Shown here: one piece after another, positions 37,783 to 46,283 of the stretch
How the letters are laid out: each line of letters starts with the position of its first letter
Numbering within the stretch: position 1 is the first letter of the stretch
Assembly (NCBI GenBank): GCA_905221605.1
Contig: CAJNDS010000654.1
Span: forward strand, 1-50,000
Length of the DNA stretch: 50,000 nucleotides
Reading direction: 5' to 3'
Source: Symbiodinium natans
Taxonomy: Eukaryota > Sar > Dinophyceae > Suessiales > Symbiodiniaceae
Program-made: the position numbers and the translations under genes
The notes under the pieces: model-generated
What the model was told of the DNA's origin: nothing
What the model saw: the letters and a program-made list of their open reading frames with translations, nothing else
Databases searched by the model: none

Positions 37783-38714
37783 GCATTCATGCGTCCGCCC
37801 ACATCTTGGGATTGTCGGCTGCGCATGTGCAAGTCCCCATGAGGTACCACTGCATCTCGACGGCTTTGGACGGCACGCGAAGGCTTCACTGCGTGATTTT
37901 ACTACAGCCCTCTTGGTCGTTAAGCACTTGGTTTCAAAAACTCTTATCTTCCTCATTCACACCCCATGATCAAGTTTTTGTGGCAACTTCAGTTGTGGGG
38001 GGTGGGGGGGGGGTTCGGCTCTGTTCCAATGGGCTGCCTGCCTGTAATTGGCAGAAAAGTGGCCGTTGTTCTAGTGAGTTCCAGGCAGCCCCAGTATGCT
38101 CAGACCTCAAGAGCCCCTGAAGTCCAGCACGAAAAGAGAAAGCAGGTACCATCTTGAACCATGCTGCCCTTCAGGGTTTAGGGTTTAGGGTTTAGGGTTT
38201 AGGGTTTAGGGTTTAGGGTTTAGGGTTTAGGGTTTAGGGTTTAGGGGTCTGAAAAGGTTTCCGGGACTCATCACGCTGAAGGGGCGAAGTAGCGCTGGGG
38301 GGTTCTGAAGAGAGCTGGACTAGGGTTTAGGGTTTAGGGTTTGGGATCAAATCCTCTTTTTTTTCGGGTAGGCCTTGAGGTAGGAGACGGTTCTGTGAAT
38401 GTTCATGGGTGTTTATGACTAGGCTTACTGGTGTTCTACCCTGGCTTTACGCCAAAGTAACCAAAACCCAAACAGGTCACGATGGGGGGGACTAAGCCCT
38501 GGTTTAGGGTTCAGAGTGTAGGGTTGGTGCCCTAATCTGTGACAGGCCCCTCATCTGCCACCTTAACGGCGTGCGCTTCCTGACTCCCGAGCAGCGCGAA
38601 GCCATGGGCCGCTTGGGCTTTCGAGGGTCCGTCATGGGGTTCAGGGTAGTGGGGTGCTTTGCTGGGTCCTACATGTGGGACCGCTCCCTCAAAGATCCCA
38701 GGCAGGGCGATTGA
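37783..38714 (+). CDS. Unrecognised gene ending at 38714
   Basis: The terminal exon 38546-38714 follows a GTGACAG acceptor and is the best part: PLICHLNGVRFLTPEQREAM, then GRLGFRG, ending SYMWDRSLKDPRQGD and TGA (38712-38714). An exon at about 38080-38144, ending at a GT donor, can join it in phase (SMLRPQEPLKSSTKRES). Farther upstream 37783-37880 is open and coding-like (HASAHILGLSAAHVQVPMRY). A TTTAGGG array (38170-38247) lies in the last intron. The PEQREAMGRLGFRG stretch looks helical and charged; no family recognised. The frame of the upstream parts is uncertain because several frames are open. Confidence 0.45.
38170..38247. repeat. TTTAGGG array
   Basis: Eleven TTTAGGG units, about 25 bases after the donor at 38144. 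Confidence 0.94.
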
Positions 38715-39152
38715 GGCTGCGGGAAACCCTAAACCCTAAACCCACAACCCACTAAACCCCTAAGCCCCAAAAACCCTAAACCCTTAACCCTAAACCCCTG
38801 AAATTAACAGGGAGTCTAGGGGCTTCGGACTTTGAAGCATCTAGGCCTTTCAGGCTTGGGGCTTCGGATTTCTTGGTGTTTAGGGCTTTCGGCAGTGGGG
38901 CTAGGATGCCTAGGATGCTCAAATAGCTTAGGTGCTCTTCGAGACTTCGGGGCTCCAGGAACCATTATCACCCATTTTGTGTTGTCAGGCGCCATTGTTT
39001 TCTTTTGGGGGGGGGGGGGGGAGGATCCTAGGGGTTTTTGTGTGTATATAGAGATAGACAGATACATAGACAGATACACTACAGGAGCCTGAAGAATGGC
39101 GAATGTTATCCCCACTCTGTCATCTCCAAATACTTCTTCTCCCTCAGGGGCC

Positions 39153-39298
39153 TACTTGAAGGTTCGTGGCACTTATTAACCAGTTGTAGCTGTACTTATA
39201 ACCCAAGGTATCGCCATGTTAAGGCACTTAAGAACCTTATAAGTTGGTTATAAGTACAGTTTTAGCTGGTTCAGAAGTACCCTGAACCTCCAAGTACT
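39153..39298. mobile_element. MITE-like element, family B, most complete copy
   Basis: TACTTGAAGGTTCGTGGCAC with TTATTAACCAG on the left and CTGGTTCAGAAGTACCCTGA with ACCTCCAAGTA on the right; inside, CTGTACTTATAACC is mirrored by GGTTATAAGTACAG. The inverted ends extend for about 50 bp. Confidence 0.78.
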
Positions 39299-39371
39299 GA
39301 TTGTTGGGTTCCATTGTTTGGTCACACTCTTTCAGAAGTGTGGTCTTGGCGTCAGGAGGGTGGTGACTAGT

Positions 39372-39427
39372 GACCATATATACATATTATATATATATGT
39401 ATGTACTGTATATATATATATATATAG
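39372..39427. repeat. TA microsatellite
   Basis: Interrupted TATATA with TATG and ACTG breaks. Confidence 0.85.
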
Positions 39428-39657
39428 ATTCTTCACCTTGGAGAGGAAGTCCAGACCCCACTATAGGGGCCTTAACTATTAGAACAGGGATTTGGGGGTT
39501 ATTATAGCAATATTCCGACCCCTATATTATCGGCTTTAACTAAGAGTTGAGAGCATTTGGTGGAGTGGGGGCGCTGAGCCCTAAAAGCTCCTTTTAGCAA
39601 AAGACCTGAACACATACAGGAGCGTTGTTCAGAAGTTGTTGTCATTCTTACTTGCAG

Positions 39658-40315
39658 TGTACTGGGCACAAGGGGTAGCCGACGGCATCTACACCCAAAA
39701 CCTTGAACCCGAAATCCTGAACCCTACCTATACCCTTAACCCTAAGTCCTAAACACTAAACTTTGCCGGCTGAGGCTATCCGGCAGATCCTCCCGCGCCC
39801 TGGAGAAAGCCGGATTTCAGGTATCGGTGTGCGGCTTCAGGTGTTAAGGCATCTGGGGTAGGGTTTAAACCCTAAAGCCTAAACCCTAAAGCCTAAACCC
39901 TAAAGCCTAAACCCTAAAGCCTAAACCCTAGACCCTAAACCCTAAACCCTAAACAAGCCCTAAACGGATGTCGGGGTTTAGGGTTTAGGGTCGGGGGTTG
40001 GTTTTGGTAGCCCCGGAGCCGAAGCCCTAAATAAGATAGCGTTAAAGGCCTAAATGCTTTCAAAGATTAGGTTAGGGTTTGGGGTTTAGAGTTTAGGGTT
40101 TAGGGTTTCCGGTTGAGGTTTTTGGGTTTAGGGTAAGCTTCGGGGGCAACTCTCATTTGCGGATTTTGGCGCCAGGAGTTCCCGTAGCAAGGCAGGGAAG
40201 TCCATTTCTTGTCAGTGCTTACGGTTTAGGATTCAGTTTAGTGCTTGCAGCTGGATCATTCATTCACAAGATAGTCATGGCAGCTAATTTTTTTGTTAAC
40301 CAAGTCATCGAAGAA
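39658..40315 (+). CDS. Unrecognised gene fragment with a membrane-helix-like segment
   Basis: Exon at 39658 follows a textbook acceptor (TTCTTACTTGCAG): YWAQGVADGIYTQNL. A second at about 39777-39820 can be read AIRQILPRPGESRIS, ending at a GT donor in phase 1, which joins in phase to an exon after GCGCCAG at about 40177: GVPVARQGSPFLVSAYGLGF, then SLVLAAGSFIHKIVMAANFF and VNQVIEE. The LGFSLVLAAGSFIH part is hydrophobic and might span a membrane. The frame then runs into CCCTAAACCC repeats (40316-40341). The alternative frame of the second exon (LSGRSSRALEKAGFQ) is also open. The end of the gene was not found. Confidence 0.4.
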
Positions 40316-40341
40316 ACCCTAAACCCTAAACCCCAAACCCT

Positions 40342-41083
40342 GGCTCACCTTCGCGAGAAGATCACAGGTGAAGGCGAGAGAGAAGACACGGCGAAATGAG
40401 CAACGACGAACGAGAAGACTTGCCGAATCCAGGCAGAGACAACTTCGTACCACCAGAGCACGAACCTACCCTTGAACTTGACAACCTTCCACGACAATAG
40501 ATCCACCACCCACACGACAACCTGATGCTCCCCCCCCCCCCCCCCCTCTGAGCATGGAAGTGACGAGGGGACAACACAGCGGAGCACGTACCTAGAACGC
40601 TTCGAGAACATGTGCAACAGGGTGCGCTCCAAGCAACTTGATTTGCTCAGCCAGACCCATCGTCTGAGTTCGAGCCTTCCTGGACAGATCATGGCACAGG
40701 TCCGTCCTTTTCTCAGTCACTGATGGACCTCAGACTGGACCGACTGCTGTTCCAACCGATCCTGCCCTGGCTCCAGTAGAAGCGACTGTCGAGAGCGAGG
40801 TGCTTCGAAGCACTCTCAGGAAGGATGTTCAGCTCACGCTCGGCGCAGCTAGGGCCAGATTGTGGGTCGAGGCCCAGACAGCCAAGAGGCAAGGATTGCT
40901 GGTACCTGTGTGCAACTGTGTGCATGAAGGATCGGTGAAGGACAGCCCACTCCGAACATCGAAATCAGACGAAGATGGCTTTTTCTTGATGCTGATCTGG
41001 CGGATGTGCTGCGACGCCAGTCCCCAGTGCAAGTATCCCACCAGCCAGCTCCCTTGCTGCCAGCTTGGGATGTTGGTGGAGAA
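40342..41083 (+). pseudogene. Protein-like island broken by frame changes, possible retrocopy or old mobile element
   Basis: This 740-bp stretch has no telomeric repeats yet is flanked by them on both sides (40316-40341 CCCTAAA; from 41084 TTTAGGG). It has protein-like sequence in different + frames: MSNDEREDLPNPGRDNFVPP from 40395, then after a C-run SEHGSDEGTTQRSTYLERFE and NMCNRVRSKQLDLLSQTHRL, then ESEVLRSTLRKDVQLTLGAA and RLWVEAQTAKRQGLLVPVCN to about 41070. Stops or frame changes separate the parts (TAG at 40497, the C-run at 40530-40547, TGA near 40721). Without the usual introns it resembles an integrated cDNA or part of a mobile element that has decayed. No family recognised. A gene with very short introns is the alternative. 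Confidence 0.4.
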
Positions 41084-41246
41084 GGGTTTAGGGTTTAGGG
41101 TTGAGGGTTTAGCCTTAGGTTTTAGGGGTGTAGGGTTTAGGGTTGTAAGTACTTGCTGCACACCACGGTACTCCTGACAGCCCCAAATTCCTAAACCCTA
41201 ATTTCGCCGTAAACCGCAAAACCCGAAACCCAGAAACCCTTCAGAG

Positions 41247-43374
41247 GTCGAATTCTTTCCATCGCGGACCATGATGAGCCGCAAGCAGCGGAAGGCGCGT
41301 GTAGGGTGTATAGGGTTTGGTAACCACGGCTCAGGCCTCCGAGGGTTTAGGCTTTAGGGTTCAGGCCTCCCCAGGGTTTAGAGTTTCGGGTTTAGGGTTT
41401 AGTCATTCTGCGCTTAATTCGGAATACCGTACATTTGAATGTTCTGTAGGCCCTGTTTAGGATCTCGGCCCAAATACCGAGCCCTGTACACCCTACAAAC
41501 CCATAAACCCTGCAAAGCCCTACGCAACCCTAAGCTCTACAAACCCGACAAGGCCAAGAAAACCGGTAAAACCCCACTAAACAACTAAACCACATAACCC
41601 TAAAACCCATGAACTCCATGAACCCTGTGCCCCAAATAAACCCCATGAACCCTCCAAACCCAAAAAACCTTTGGTAGTAACTACCCTCAATCAGTACCCT
41701 AAACCCTAGACCCTTACACTGTAGGTAAAGAGGGTCCCAGGTATGAACCCTAAACCCTAAACCCTAAACCCTGAACCCTGAACCCTGAACCCAAAGGTCC
41801 GCCACATCCTGGATGCAGTCTTGGACTTGGCCGACGTGCCATCCTCAACGAGCATTTCTTAGGGTTTAGGGTTCAGGGTTCAGGGTTTTGGGGTTTGGAG
41901 TTTAGGGTTGATCTAGGGTTGAGGGTTTAGGGTTTAGGGTTTAGGGATGTTGAGGTTTAGGGTTTATGGTTGAAGGGTTGGGGCTTAAGGTTTGAGGTCT
42001 TTGGAGTGTAGGATTTAAGGTTTTGTCGAGATCTAGTAAGTCTTTAGGGTATTGGGGGAGAGAGGGGAGGTAACCCTGAACCGACCTTGCCCTCGTCCTT
42101 CCTTCAGCGTCCGAAAACGGAGAACCCTAAACCCGAAACCCTAAACCCTAAACTGGCCCTAAACCCTAAACCCTAAACCCTAAACCCTAAACCCTAAACC
42201 CTAAACCCTAAACCCTAAACCCTGAAACGAATGAAGCTGAGCCAGATTGTGGACTCTAGTGCTTTCTGGGAACTCTTCTTCTACCGCGGGCTGCGCAGGG
42301 GTCTAGGGATTACGGATTAGGGTTTCGCGTTTAGGGTGTAGGGTTTAGGGTTTAGGGTTTAGGGTTTTGAGTGGATGCCTGGATCTCCCACACACCTAGG
42401 AAAATGGGAGCACGGAGATCTTCAATGCCCTGTGGTTAGGGAACACTCCTTTAATGGCAATGTCATTTCTAGGGATGTTCCCTAACTAGGGGAGATGTCA
42501 GACCCCTTCTTCTTTGGCGTCATGAGATTCAAGATTCGGGCTTGGGGCTTAGGCATTTTTTAAAGCTTAGCTTTTGGCCCTTTCGGGGTGCAGGGTTTAG
42601 GGTTTCTAGGGCTTAGGGAAGCTTCACTTTCGGAGTTCAGGATTTGAGGTGTTGGTGGGTTGGATCTAAGTGCTCGACATTTTTCTTACAAGTTTTGAGG
42701 TTCGGATCGGGCCCAGCTTTTCAAATCTAGGGTTTTGTGGGCTTAAGGGTTTGGCGGGTCGAGGGGTTTAGGGTTTAGCTTGTTCAGAAATGTGCTCCCC
42801 CAAAATAAGCCACAAAAGCCAAGCCTTGCCTTGCTCTTGGCGACTTGGCAGCTTCCAAGACTCAATTTGGAACCTCAACTGGGCTTTCTCGGCCTTCTCA
42901 GTGTGCTTTCTTGGGGGTTTAGGGTTCATATTGTCATATCCCTAAACCCTCTAAGCCCTGAATCCTAAACCCTAAACCCTAAACCCTAAACCCTAAACCC
43001 TGGTGCTGAGAGTCGGCCCTGGAAGGTGGACGTGGACGTGTCCAGCACCGTGCGCAACATCCTGTCCAAGCTCCTCAACGAAACGCGCGGCTCGGCCAGC
43101 TCTTGGGGGATGAAGGTGCCCCTCTATTAGGGTTTAGGGTTGAGGGTTTAGGCTTAGGGTTTAGGGTTTTTTAGGGTTTAGGGTTTAGGGTTGAGGGTTT
43201 AGGGTTTAGGGTTTAGGGTTTAGGAAATGGGCGGGAGGGATTTCGGGCTGGCAGATATCTCTGAAGCTTTGCCCTGCGAATGCCCGAGGCCTCCGCATCA
43301 GCGCGCCTGCCTCCCATCATTTGCCTACAAGCCTGCTGTCGCAAAATGCCTGTATGCCGGATGTTAGGCAATAA
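41247..43374 (+). CDS. Unrecognised five-exon gene ending in a stop
   Basis: Exons: 41247-41300 (VEFFPSRTMMSRKQRKAR), 41797-41847 or so (VRHILDAVLDLADVPSST), 42242-42297 (QIVDSSAFWELFFYRGLR), 43011-43115 (RPWKVDVDVSSTVRNILSKL then LNETRGSASSWGMK) and 43255-43374 (ISLKLCPANARGLRISAPAS ... MPDVRQ, TAA 43372-43374). Junctions: GT-AG in phase 0, then GA-AG in phase 2, then an ambiguous junction around CGCAGGGG, then GT-AG in phase 0. The fourth exon is nearly all G or C at third codon positions, strong support for its frame. MMSRKQRKAR is a basic, nuclear-signal-like run. The start is not found. No family recognised. Confidence 0.55.
42150..42222. repeat. CCCTAAA array before an exon
   Basis: About ten CCCTAAA units ending about 20 bases before exon 42242. 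Confidence 0.93.
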
Positions 43375-44686
43375 GGCTAGAAGTGAAGGGTTCGTCGTTA
43401 GACAACTCTCATGGAGTTCAGGCCTTCTTCTATATCTTTCACAAAGCAACATGAACTCATTTAGCTATGTGATCTTGTCGACCCTGATATGAATCTCCTC
43501 ACTGAAGCCGCCTGCCAATTGTGGTCGCTTGGGTCAGACTTGGAACTGTTAAAGCATTTGGGAGGACTGAGAACACTTGGGTTACTTGGATCGCTTGGGA
43601 CACCTGCGATGCTTAGGTCGCTTGGGTCACTTCGGATACGTGTGTTGCTTGGGCCACTGGGGACGCTTGATTCACACGGTCACTTGGGATGATTGCGTCA
43701 CTTCCAGTGGTGTGTTGCAAGGTCCACTTGGGGCACTTGGGTCACCTAGGTCGCTTTGTGACACTCGAGACACTTCAAGCGTCCCACTTGGGTCGTTTGG
43801 AGGCACCTGGAACACTTGAGTCAGTTGGAACACTGGGAGCACACTTTGGGTCGCCACTGGGACACTTGGAGCACTGGGGCGCGCTTGGGGGGGAGCCGGC
43901 ACTGGGGACGCCTGATTCACTCGGTGAATTGGGACATTTGGGTCACTTGGATCACTCTGGGGCCTTAGAGCCTTCCAGACATGTCCGGACTCCAGGTCGA
44001 CCAGGGCCCGCCTACCCTAAAAGACAAGTGAGAGGGGTGGCGGGCTGAAACTTTAGGGCTTAGGGGTTTATAGGGTGTCAGCGATTTTAGTTTTCAGCAT
44101 AGGGCCAACGCTATTTAGTATGAGGTTCAGACCTGAGCTGCTACACCCTCTTTCTTCTACAGCAGCCTCAGGCATCTAGCTCCCCAGCCTCGCCATATCG
44201 CATAAGCTTTTTAAGAAACCCTGTTGCAGAGCCTATGCACCCGAAAAAAGCTCTTTTAGCCCCAGAGCTACGAGCCCTACAAAGCCTACATTCACAAACC
44301 CACCCTAAACCCTAAACCCATAAATGCCTGTAAATCGCTGTGCGCCCTCTGCTCTATAAGCCCTACAATCCATACATCCCAGAAGCCCTAAGGCCTCAAA
44401 AGCCCTACCAAAACCCTAAACCTCTGGTTTAGGGTTTAGGGTTTAGGGCATTCTTTCCCAGCTGCAGGGTTTGAGAGGTTTAGGGCGAAGCACGATGCGC
44501 TTGCTATAGCACATTCCAGCTCATGAAGTGTGTCGTATCCATTGTTCCCAGCACCTCACTGTCAACCTGCAGCGAACGGCCTGACTCGAGACTTTGCAAA
44601 AGCACGACGAGCACATCTACCCTAAACCCTAAACCCTAAACCCTAAACCCTAAGCCTCTTCTTCATCCTTGTTACAAGACTTATAG
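43375..44686. other. Intergenic region dominated by a minisatellite
   Basis: The degenerate minisatellite fills 43530-43975. Small exon-like pieces lie at about 44553-44580 (HLTVNLQRT after a CCCAG acceptor) and 44580-44625 (NGLTRDFAKARRAH). Otherwise CCCTAAA-derived sequence. Confidence 0.45.
43530..43975. repeat. Degenerate 9-10 bp minisatellite (CACTTGGGT type)
   Basis: Tandem CACTTGGGT, CGCTTGGGT, CACTTGGGA and CACTTGGAG units, strongly diverged, over about 440 bp. Because the period is often a multiple of three with no stops, leucine/glycine-rich ORFs appear on both strands; they are unlikely to be genes. Confidence 0.85.
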
Positions 44687-44996
44687 ACAAACCGCTGTCC
44701 GCGTGCCTGGTGGTGGGTATCATGGCCTTCCTCACCGGCGTGGATTTGGAAGGCCGCCTGCAGGCCGATCCGAAGGGTTTAGGGTTTAGGGTTTAGGGTT
44801 TAGGGTTTAGGGTTAAAGGTTTTGGGTTTATGGTAGTAGTAGGGTTTATGGTAGTATTGTCGACTCCTTAGGGCGTTATCTTCAGCTCCCATTCTACTTG
44901 CTAGTTCCTTTTTCAAGGTTTCTGGCTGAGGGGATTAGCGCCAAGGCAATGGTGGCTGAGAATGTGTTTCGCCTCGGCCCCGTAAAGAGCGCGTAA
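44687..44996 (+). CDS. Unrecognised gene, last two exons
   Basis: Exon 44687 to 44766 or 44775 after a CTTATAG acceptor reads KPLSACLVVGIMAFLTGVDL then EGRLQADPK. The terminal exon 44931-44996 follows GGCTGAG and reads GISAKAMVAENVFRLGPVKS A and TAA (44994-44996). Both are in phase 0, whether the donor is GA (GCC|GATCC) or the GG after AAG. LSACLVVGIMAFLTG could be a membrane helix. The intron begins with TTTAGGG immediately after the exon. Upstream exons are not fixed; HLTVNLQRT at 44553 may belong. Confidence 0.5.
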
Positions 44997-45392
44997 TCCG
45001 GATATCAGCCGCCACGCCCTAAACCTTGCACCGTACAAATGCCCCTTCTGTCACGCCAAAGCTCGAAAAGCGATTTAGGAAAGTAATAGGGGAGCCCCAA
45101 CAGACGGTGTGATTCTAGACATGAAGCAATAAGCCAGCACAAAGCCACAACCTTCAAGACCTCAAAGCCCTAAACCGCTGGCCTCGACACCCGAACCGAA
45201 GCCATCATCAAGCCCTAAGCGCTCAAGACCCTAAGCTATGAGCTCTAAATCCCGAACTCACAGCGTTCATCAAAACCTTAAACAGAATCTGCAAAAAAGC
45301 TCCTAACCCCTCCGAAACAAAAACCGCTAAGAAAAGAACCGGAAAAACGAAGCTCCTCTCAAAAAGGGCCAAACCCTGTCAAAAAGCCAAAG

Positions 45393-46018
45393 GATCACGA
45401 GCAGCTGGCACTCCCAGCGCCGCCAAGGTCCAAGAGAGTGGGAGGGGTGTTTACATAGGGGCCAATAATTAGAGTAGGGGTGTGGGGGGGGTTTAGGGTT
45501 AGGGTTTATAGTCCTTGTAGGTTTGGGGGGTTAGATATGGTATGTTGATTAAGGGACCACAAGGGAATACCATGAGTAACCATCGGACCCCTATGGAGAA
45601 AGGGTTTCGAGAGTCGTCTTGGGATGTCTTGGGGCTTCTTTTGTAGGTTAACGGTTTAGGGTTTAGCCCTTCTTGGGTTCTTTTTAGGGTTTAGGGTTTA
45701 GGGTTTAGGGTTTAGGGTTTAGGGTTTAGGGTTTAGCTTGGTCAAAAGTCTCGTGTTTTTGTGCAGGCACCTTTTTTCGGCTGTTGGCCAAGCTCATCCG
45801 GATGTGTGCGCAGCAGATGCCCCTACCCTTTCCTCTGTTTTGTGAGGGTCTTTTTTAAGAGTCTAAGGCCCCAAACCTAAACCCTAAACCCTAAACCTTA
45901 CACCCTAAACCCTAAACCCTAAACCCTAAACCTTACACCGGGCGTTCATGGTCGCTTGCAGGCGGCGGAAAGCTCGGCCGAAGCGCAACAGCGAGGACTG
46001 CGGAAGCCACGGGGCTAA
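45393..46018 (+). CDS. Unrecognised short gene end, three phased exons
   Basis: Exons 45393-45435 (DHEQLALPAPPRSK), 45767-45843 (TFFRLLAKLIRMCAQQMPLP then FPLFC) and 45962-46018 (AAESSAEAQQRGLRKPRG, TAA 46016-46018). Both introns can be read as GA-AG (AAGA|GAGTGG and TGT|GAGGG) with matching phases. The middle exon has an amphipathic, arginine-rich helix; the end is basic. The second intron ends in CCCTAAA units and TTACACC; the first contains TTTAGGG (45682-45735). The beginning is not found, and no family is recognised. Confidence 0.5.
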
Positions 46019-46029
46019 GCCCGAATCCC

Positions 46030-46260
46030 AAGACCCTAAGGTTTAGGGTTCAGGGGTTTAGGGGTTTAGTGGTTTAGGGTTTAGGGGTTTAGGGGTTTAG
46101 GGGTTTAGGGGTTTAGGGTTTAAGGGTTTAGGGGTTTAGGGTTTTTGTGGGCTTTTGGGCTTTTGGGCTTTTGGGGTTTTGGGGTTTTGGGGCTTTGGGT
46201 TTAGGGCGTGAGGGGTCTAGGGTTTGAGTTTCGGGGTTGCTTGTGGGTTTGGGGTTTGGG
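46030..46260. repeat. GGTTTAGG and TTTTGGG variant repeats after a stop
   Basis: TTTAGGGG 8-mers (46040-46140), then GGGCTTTTGGGGTTTT variants. G-rich strand on +. Confidence 0.85.
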
Positions 46261-46283
46261 GTGTAAAGAGCCTCCCGCCTTAG

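Larger units (their letters stand above)
38715..39657. other. Intergenic region with a MITE and microsatellites
   Basis: CCCTAAA-derived sequence to about 38800, a G-run at 39007-39021, a short ATAGACAGATAC tandem at about 39050-39080, a family B element, a TA microsatellite and weak inverted sequence at about 39450-39550. No supported exon. Confidence 0.5.
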
